Below, in pieces: positions 57,431 through 64,000 of a DNA stretch of 64,000 nt. The translations under genes and the position numbers were made by a program. The stretch spans positions 23,119,303-23,183,302 of the forward strand of contig CM057154.1 in NCBI GenBank assembly GCA_029962745.1. The letters run 5' to 3'. This DNA comes from Echinometra lucunter. Its lineage: Eukaryota > Echinodermata > Echinoidea > Camarodonta > Echinometridae. The notes beneath the pieces are model-generated. The model was not told the origin of the DNA, did not search any database, and saw only the letters and a list, made by a program, of their open reading frames with translations. Each line of letters opens with the position of its first letter. The stretch's first letter is position 1.

Positions 57431-57788
57431 TCAGTTCAGGTCAGTTTTACTGTGGAAAACTTCTGGAACTTTCGAAATCTGGTAGTAGTTGCAGTATAGC
57501 CATATGGTTGTCTGGTTTCTCTGAAGTTGAGTCATTTCTTTCGCCTCCTGTTCCGCTTTCTGTGCACCCATGTGATCAGTAACCTGGCTTTGAAAGCAAA
57601 GCCTTTTGCACAGATGTTTTAACTTGCTCATCAAAGTAGTAGGAAATATCGCCCAGATTGAGTTGAAAATTCCCTCCTGTTTAATTCTACCCTGTATGGA
57701 TTTGTTGTCACGATTTCCAGCTTGAACAAGCTTAAATTTAAGCACATACATGTACATGTATGCAGAGCTATCATTAGAAACATGGTTA
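57431..57788 (-). CDS. Candidate terminal coding segment, unknown
   Basis: An open minus frame contains FNSIWAIFPTTLMSKLKHLC, then KRLCFQSQVTDHMGAQKAEQ, and ends KVPEVFHSKTDLN before a stop. It could be the last exon of the uncertain gene starting near 60.6 kb (acceptor-like AATTAAACAG at about 57673). No family is recognised. The start of the full frame is inside a MITE and not meaningful. Confidence 0.2.
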
Positions 57789-58204
57789 TTAACCCATTCG
57801 TGACAAAGGTCCACATTTTGTGGTTTGGCCTAATATCTTTTGATGCAAAGCCCTAAAAATCATACCAAATACATGAGCAGAAAGAGCAAAAAATTCTACA
57901 CAAACTGTGCCCATTTTGGTTGCGTCATTATTTGTTGTTTGATGCTGAAATTTTTAAAAAGGAAAATAAGCATTAAAATCCTTAAATTGGCAATGTGATA
58001 AAAAGTTTAAAGTCACCATTTTCCCCTGCAAATTGACAACTTTTTGACTTCTCATCATACTTTCTGTCAATTTATATTCATTTCATATACATGACATTTT
58101 ATAAGAAAAATGTAGCAATAAAATAAAAATGTTGGTGTTGCCAATTTGAAGAATAAAAGCTGATCAAATTAGGCTTTAAATAATTCCTGTCACGAATGGG
58201 TTAA
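57789..58204 (-). mobile_element. TTAA-flanked piggyBac-like MITE, copy B
   Basis: Inverse orientation to copy A; TTAA-CCCATTCGTGACAAAGG to CCTGTCACGAATGGG-TTAA. 916 bp left of copy C in the same orientation. Confidence 0.8.
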
Positions 58205-58680
58205 GAGGTGATAGGGGTCGAATGTACAGTTTTGGCATTGCCCACAAAAATCTTTGTCAGATTTCTTTGCTTCTAGATGATGAATAGCAAGATACTAGCA
58301 AAACTAAGATGCTTTGAAAGGTTTTTTTTTTCCTGTTCTAGTAGAATTTCAAACAAATGAAAGGCAAAAATAGTTTATATCCCTGGACAGGGACAAAAAC
58401 TCCAAAAGTCAAAGGGCATTATACATTGACTACATACCTGTAAGAATTCTGTGCATACATGTAGCATAACAAAGCCATGTGATCAATGTGTGGGAAACCA
58501 TCAAGGTCGATACATGTAGGTCCCAGTGTAGTGAAGAGTATAGCCATAATAATATTGTGTTCCTTTTAGATTTACAGTATACAAAAATTCACCAGAGACC
58601 TTGATTGGAATGAATATCACCAGATTTCACACATGTATGATATCTTTTGAGTTTTGATACAAGGGGAATACATTGTATGT

Positions 58681-58925
58681 GGAGGGTGCTGTGGTATAGT
58701 GGTTCATTCATTTGTCTCTCAATCAAAGGTTTGAGGGTTTGAATCCCAGCCCAGCACTAACTTCTTTTGGCAAGACATTTATCCACATTTTCCACCTCAG
58801 GTCTACCCAGGTGTAAATGGATACCTGGCAATTGCTGGGGTGAGAATTACAGAGCTCTCAGGGAAAACGTCAATTATGCTGCTAAGGCTTTCCTGAGTGA
58901 ACAAAATTATTACTGTTATTATTAC
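58681..58925 (+). mobile_element. tRNA-derived SINE, copy 2
   Basis: Box A-like GGTATAGTGGTTCATTC, box B-like GGGTTTGAATCCC, core GTGTAAATGGATACCTGGCA and an (ATT)n tail. Better preserved than 45091-45297. The sequence between, GCTAAGGCTTTCCTGAGTGA, is shared only partly. Not a functional tRNA gene. Confidence 0.8.
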
Positions 58926-58952
58926 TAGTTTCTCTCGAATTTTCTTTTTGCA

Positions 58953-59096
58953 TACCAGAACTCTACATTAGCTTTAACATGCTCCTGTCCCATGGTAGAT
59001 GTCATGTAATAGCTCAGATAAAGTTCCTCTTGGCAGATTTGAAGGGAAATGATGGCCATCGATACAGAGCAGGTCATTTCCTTTTGTACACTGTGG
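58953..59096 (-). CDS. Candidate internal exon, unknown
   Basis: Minus-strand segment encoding VQKEMTCSVSMAIISLQICQ, then EELYLSYYMTSTMGQEHVKA, then NVEF, ending TTCTG|gtatgc. With acceptor gccacag it would join in phase to the candidate exon at 60558-60643. The acceptor tract is weak and the family is unknown. Confidence 0.2.
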
Positions 59097-59120
59097 CTGA
59101 CTTCGCACTGATATACCCTT

Positions 59121-59533
59121 TTAACCCATTCGTGACAGAGGTCCACATTTTGTGGTTGGGCCTAATATCTTTTGATGCAAAGCCCTAAAAATCATACCAA
59201 ATACATGAGTAGAAAGAGCATAAAATTCTACACAAACTGCGCCCATTTTGGTTGCGTCAATATTCGTTGTTTGATGCTGAAAGTTTTTAAAAGGAAAATA
59301 AGCATTAAAATCCTTAAATTGGCAATGTGATAGAAAGTTTAAAATCACCGTTTTCCCCTGCAAATTGGCAACTTTTTGACTTATCATAATTTCTGTCAAT
59401 TTATATTCATTTCAGATACATGACATTTTATAAGAAAAATGTAGCAATAAAATAAAAATGTTGGTGTTGCCAATTTGAAGAATAAAAGCTGATCAAATTA
59501 GGCTTTAAATAATTCCTGTCACGAATGGATTAA
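59121..59533 (-). mobile_element. TTAA-flanked piggyBac-like MITE, copy C
   Basis: TTAA-CCCATTCGTGACAGAGG to CCTGTCACGAATGGA-TTAA. Very similar to A and B; the right terminal G has become A. Confidence 0.8.
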
Positions 59534-59860
59534 AGCCTTTTTCACAATTCACATATGCTACATTATACCCCTTTAGAAAAAAAAAGAAAAAAAAAAAGAG
59601 GGGGGTTAAAATGTATTGCATATCAGATTTTTGCATTTTATAACACTTTGGTAGTTAGTATACACATAACACCTCTGTTGAGTCCGTCATAACCTTTTGC
59701 AATTTATTTAGTACACAAAAATACTGCTGCATTTTAAAATTTTTTTACACTGTTCACTGTATCTGAACGAGCCTTGAGCAGTTGCTAACATCCAGTGTAC
59801 ATGTATGTGGTGCACGTGTCTGTCGTTGTTTTCTGTATCATTGGAATATCAAGTGCAAAG

Positions 59861-60260
59861 CCCAGTGCACACTATACGATATTTCTGCGATCCAATTTTT
59901 GAAAATTTGTTATAGCAATTGATATGACCATTCAAACGTGTGTATCTTAATGATAGTCATATGAATACTGAAATCGAAATCCCGGGCTATTGTGAGTCTC
60001 CTTGTAGGAATAAAACTGGAGTCAATTCTGAATCATACTGACGTCATGGCAGCCCTGCGATTGTCTACGATTTGAAGCCGATTTGGCCTTTACTCTGACC
60101 AAAAGGCTTGTAGCTTACTAAATTTTTATTTTGATATTCCTGCGCGTCATTATTCTGAACTTCATATAAGATCATTTCACTTGTTTAAACTTTCATATCA
60201 AATGCAAAATGCAATTTGTTAAAAAATCAGGTCGCAGTAGGATCGTGCAGTGTGCGCCGG
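59861..60260. mobile_element. ~400-bp inverted-repeat element
   Basis: CCCAGTGCACACTATACGAT at the left and GATCGTGCAGTGTGCGCCGG at the right are inverse-like; TCTGCGATCC / GGTCGCAGTAGGATC continue the match. AT-rich middle, no frame. Confidence 0.65.
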
Positions 60261-60268
60261 ACCTAACT

Positions 60269-60548
60269 TAAAGGTGTACCAATCTCCTTTAAAAATATTT
60301 TGTGTACAGCTAGACTATGTAGAAGAAAACACAAAAACCTTGAATACATTATACAAATATACCAAGCTGTGAGAAAGTATAGTGGAAATTATTTATCTGA
60401 GGAGGGATTGGCATAGCATAGTAACTATTGCCAGTCCCTTCGAAGATATATGATTTTCACTATACTTTCCAACTAAATGCTTGGATATTTGTTTTGTATC
60501 TCTTCTTTACAACTAATTTAAAAACAAAAAACAAAAAACATAAGACCG
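60269..60548. mobile_element. Fold-back with strong ~100-nt hairpin
   Basis: GAAAGTATAGTGGAAATTAT...GAGGGATTGGCATAG (60373-60418) pairs with TTGCCAGTCCCTTCG...GATTTTCACTATACTTTC (to 60468). Flanks ACAAATATACCAAGC and GCTTGGATATTTGT extend the stem. Confidence 0.6.
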
Positions 60549-60557
60549 TTGACTAAC

Positions 60558-60643
60558 CTGATGTTTCCATGATAGTAACTTGTATAGACTCTTGCTGTTT
60601 GGTCGAAGACCCTCACGTCAGTGGACAGAAACATGGCTTGCAT
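60558..60643 (-). CDS. Candidate first coding exon of an unknown minus-strand gene
   Basis: Starts at TTCACC-ATG and reads MQAMFLSTDVRVFDQTARVY then TSYYHGNI before donor ATCAG|gttagt (phase 2). Start context and donor are good, and the composition is protein-like. The CpG-rich, TATA-containing patch at 60780-60960 lies just upstream. I do not recognise the family; later exons are uncertain. Confidence 0.35.
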
Positions 60644-60779
60644 GGTGAACAGTGAAAGTCTACAAATTATTGCTACATATAGTATGAAAATCTAGATCAT
60701 GGTCTATGCACGACAAATACTTCATAGTTCCAGTAAAATCTCCAAAGAAAAGTTGGCAAACTGACTTATGCCTCATTTG

Positions 60780-60960
60780 TTTTTTGCAGCAATGTAACTT
60801 AGGTCAAAGCAAACTTCCTCGGAGGCCGCCATGTTTGTTTATATATCCAATCTGAACCGATTAGCTAGCTACCAGCTGATCTGGATCGGGCGCTGGAGCG
60901 CGGCGCGGGGCTAAAGTACCGGTTACTTGCGCCGATACTGCAGGCGGCAAGTTGATGAGC
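60780..60960. promoter_or_regulatory. CpG-rich promoter-like patch with YY1-type ATGGCGGCC
   Basis: Contains GGGCGCTGGAGCGCGGCGCG, GGATATATAAAC on the minus strand and AAACATGGCGGCCTC, a YY1-like site. The minus strand also has a 19-codon open frame from that ATG. Direction is unresolved because the motif reads as GCCGCCATG on plus. The context mirrors the NCBP3 start (ATGGCGG). Confidence 0.4.
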
Positions 60961-62981
60961 AGTCCGTATAAGGACCGGACTCGCTTAGTGGGTCACTGCA
61001 CATTCGAATTTGACACAAATTTTGTCAATGAACAGTGAGCATGCACAGTAGTGCCTTGGAAGAAAATATGAAATAGAGCATGCGCAGTTCTGCCCAGGAA
61101 AAAAATAGTTAAAGATATTTGGAGCTCTGGCAGAGATTTGTTTTTTCCTAGTGAAATTGTCTTTTATCATGTGAGCACCAATTGACCAATCATTTATTTA
61201 GAATATTCATGAACATTCATAGAAGGGATATAAAGCATTATATTGGTTTAGATGGTTGAGAAATATGAAGGAAATAAAGGATAGCATCAACGTGCAGTAC
61301 TCGTGTTAGACTTTGATGCTGTAAATTCCCTGATTTATTCAGGCTTGTGTTTCCACTAGTGTAGTCAGCTGAACATTGTTTATTGACAATATGTTTTGAA
61401 CTTGCAAAAAATTTGTTAGAAGTTATGTGTGAAAGTATAATGAAACTCATGTTTTTTATATAAAGGGACATGAAACCCTCAATATATGGCACAGTATGTC
61501 TTTTGTTGGTTGGTACACATTCCCAAATTTTGCCAACATGCTTTATGATGTTTTACCCACAATCCCGTTGTTCAAACTGCATAATAGAATGAACCATGTA
61601 TTGCTTTGTGAAATGGAAAGAGAAAACAAAATTAATGTAAAACCACACTTTCTCTCTCCAAAATAGTCAATGCTAGACTATCAAAACCACTTTCAGTACC
61701 TTGGGTGGATCTTGTTGTGTTTCCTTGAAATGGTCGTACCATCCCGCGTTGGCACCGATCCATTCACACTTAAGTAGCTGAATAGAACCTCTTTTCATAC
61801 CAGTTGTGAAGCTGTTTATAGATTAAATGAGATTGTCATTGCCGTTATCAGGAAGGAAATGAGGTCACTGTTTGGGTATTGTTCTTTTTACCCAAATAAA
61901 CTACAAATTAGGGGTTTTCCAAACAGCATATCATATTTTTTCATAGGAAGTGAGTCTACTGATGTCAAGAGCATTTCAGCCATGAGAGGTTCAAAGCATA
62001 TTACTTTTGGTTGTGGGATTTGAAACATTGGACCATTCTGAAATGTAAATTGGAGGATTACTTTTACATTGATGAGCCACCATACTTGCTAATGTTCTGT
62101 TATACGGCCTGACATCCTGATCTGCTGAAAAACAGAATTGGCTTTGCTTATTGCTTCAGAGATCCTGTTCTGAGCAGCTTTCATGTCTTGTTTTTAAGAT
62201 TGGACTATTAAAGTATTGGAATGGTGGATACTATATAGTTTACATTGTATGTGTTGTTTCTGTACAGTCGAAGTAGAATGTACAAAGTGTATTTGTCCTG
62301 TGATAAGCATCCCGTCTCTGTGATGTGTTTTGCTCTGAAGTTACCATACATGTAGAGTGTCTTTTATCTGATTTACTGGAAAGCAATATTACAAGGGTAT
62401 CAACCATGCTGTGCACGGAGATTTGTCTACAAAGTCAGTCACATGACCCGAGTGATGGGTCAAAGGTTTTGAATTCAATGTCCTGCAACTGGGAAGAAAA
62501 GTAAGTGTAATGGACATTTATGGTTGGACCTATTACTCATCGACTGCCTTTAATTGATTACATCGCATCTCAGAAAATATTCGTTAATTTTACCTTAATT
62601 TCGTCTTGTGCAGAAAATGCAGCAGATTAACATTTCATGTTCACATTATTGAATCGTATGATACGCACTGAAATCTCGGCGACAAACGCATGTGATGTTT
62701 TTTACTATGCGCCTGTGTGAGCTCATCATTTAAACCGACCGCCTGTCCTCTGTATTGATTAAGCATGTATTTATCATTTTCATTATCATCATAATCATCA
62801 TCATCATCATTATTATAGTTATTTCATCCTCATTTCTCTTGGACTTGGGTTATAATTACCTGTTTGATGACTGTGGCGTATTGCACTAAGTTCCACGCGT
62901 ACTTTTTTATTTTATACGCAGGAAAGCAATTGCGTGAAGGTGGTTGATGAGTAGTAGAGCTACCATACAGACTGCTCAGTT
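60961..62981. other. No gene recognised
   Basis: AT-rich, no exon of a kinase or other family seen on either strand; scattered ATCATC repeats fall just outside at 62790-62815. Confidence 0.6.
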
Positions 62982-63055
62982 AACCCATTAACTACTAAAT
63001 TCATGTTCCCATAGGCTTAATGCAGAGTCCATCCGGTTCCAGTAGTCATTAGGTT
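62982..63055 (+). repeat. ~70-bp dispersed repeat, copy 2
   Basis: Starts TTAACCCATTAACTACTAAA and includes CCCATAGGCTTAATGCAGA and CCGGTTCCAGTAGTCATT; inverse match to 49346-49416. Confidence 0.55.
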
Positions 63056-63062
63056 TGTATTT

Positions 63063-63624
63063 TAAAGGTAAAGTCCACCCCAGTTTCGCTGTTTCAATAA
63101 AAGGAGATGAATTTGAACAGCATTTTAAAAAAGAAATGAGCAAAATCGGTCAAAGAATAAGAAAATTACACTCATTTACATTTTCTAGTAAATTGCTCTC
63201 GGCTCTGCAAATGGGCAACAATGATGGCATCGTATGCGAGCAGCTCTCCATTCACTTTGTACATGAAATTTCACATTTTCTCAATTTTCTTGGAAGTTAC
63301 CCATTTTCTCACCCCATATTCAAAGTATGTTATGTAAAAAGCAATTCTTCTGAACATACATTGACTATGGGGGTTAGAAAATGTGTAACTTCCAAGAAAA
63401 TTGAAAAAATGTGAATTTCATGTACAAAGTGAATTGAGAGCTGCTCGCATATGATGTCATTAGTGTTGTCAATTTGCAGAGCCGAGTGTAATTTACTAGA
63501 AAATGTAAATGAGTGTAATTTTCTTATTCTTTGAATGATTTTGCTCATTTCTTTTTTAAAATGCTGTTCAAATTTAACTCTTTTTATTGAAACAGTGAAA
63601 CTTCTGGGGTGGACTTTGCCTTTA
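63063..63624. mobile_element. 562-bp palindromic MITE (TAAAGGTAAAGTCCACC ends)
   Basis: Termini TAAAGGTAAAGTCCACCCCA and TGGGGTGGACTTTGCCTTTA are inverses. Arms are about 270 bp. The same peptide-like string (MSKI.QRIRKLHSFTFSSKL) appears on both strands from the two arms, showing that these frames are the palindrome and not a gene. Similar construction to 6507-7093. Confidence 0.88.
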
Positions 63625-64000
63625 ACTTTGATGCTGAGAGAGGTTGCATTATAGCAGTGCTTCTCAACCTTTTTTTACCTCGAAGCCCTTTTCGGCTATC
63701 AAAATTTTTTTGAGGCCCACATTCATTCTTAAAAAATGTTTTGAGGCCCGTCTCACAGAATCTTAATGAGAAAAAAAATCAGTAAAACCTGACAAAAGAA
63801 AATAGAGAACGAATTCTGTGGCAATTATCTGGACCACTACATTACCTACATTACATTACAAAATACAACCTACATGTATGGTTGCAGTAAGTGAAAGATT
63901 GATATAATACCCCCACCCCCAAATGTACAGAAATCTTCAAAAAATTTTAGCACATTGCACTGACGATAATCCACAACTGTTGATGTTATTTGAATATGTT

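Noticed and set aside
63055..63548. 119- and 72-codon frames with related peptides on opposite strands
   Set aside because: The peptides mirror each other because the DNA is a palindromic MITE.

Overview
This window is eukaryotic, intron-rich, AT-rich animal DNA. Its protein-coding content is a few short exons spread over tens of kilobases, embedded in a dense population of non-autonomous DNA transposons. The recognisable genes are metazoan. The style of the repeats (many fold-back MITEs, tRNA-derived SINEs, arrays bounded by TGTCTCGCCCACC) suggests a marine invertebrate deuterostome, most likely a sea urchin. That organism call is inference; no species-diagnostic gene was seen.

Layout. (1) From about 14.7 kb to 50.24 kb on the minus strand lie the first four coding exons of NCBP3, nuclear cap-binding protein subunit 3 (50239-50024, 26592-26515, 16961-16820, 14854-14729). 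All splice sites and phases agree, and the introns are about 23.4, 9.6 and 2.0 kb. The rest of the gene should lie left of base 1; I found no fifth exon in 1-14728. (2) 50240-50450 is the NCBP3 5' flank, followed by a 500-N assembly gap (50562-51061) that abuts a CTAT-type satellite. (3) 52485-55400 is an hAT-type element with a perfect 8-bp target duplication. It contains a second inverted-repeat element that carries a 157-bp tandem array. (4) 55735-56015 is one plus-strand exon that fits the end of the PDZ domain and the linker of a LIM-domain kinase. It is followed by decayed partial copies of itself. (5) 57-61 kb holds two more copies of a TTAA-flanked, piggyBac-like MITE, a SINE, a CpG-richer promoter-like patch near 60.9 kb and weak candidate minus-strand exons. 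(6) 61-64 kb is repeat-bearing DNA without recognised exons.

The NCBP3 introns hold most of the repeats: fold-back MITEs, hAT-type MITEs with 8-bp duplications, TTAA elements, a pogo-like 176-bp element, SINEs, microsatellites and several tandem segmental duplications. Two of the duplications copy pieces of coding exons together with splice sites.

No intact transposase, reverse transcriptase, rRNA, canonical tRNA gene, CRISPR array or viral gene was seen. Most long open frames are translations of microsatellites or of palindromic MITEs. The nearest thing to an undescribed system is the composite at 52.5-55.4 kb: a tandem array in which successive units carry a perfect direct-repeat-1 nuclear-receptor motif.
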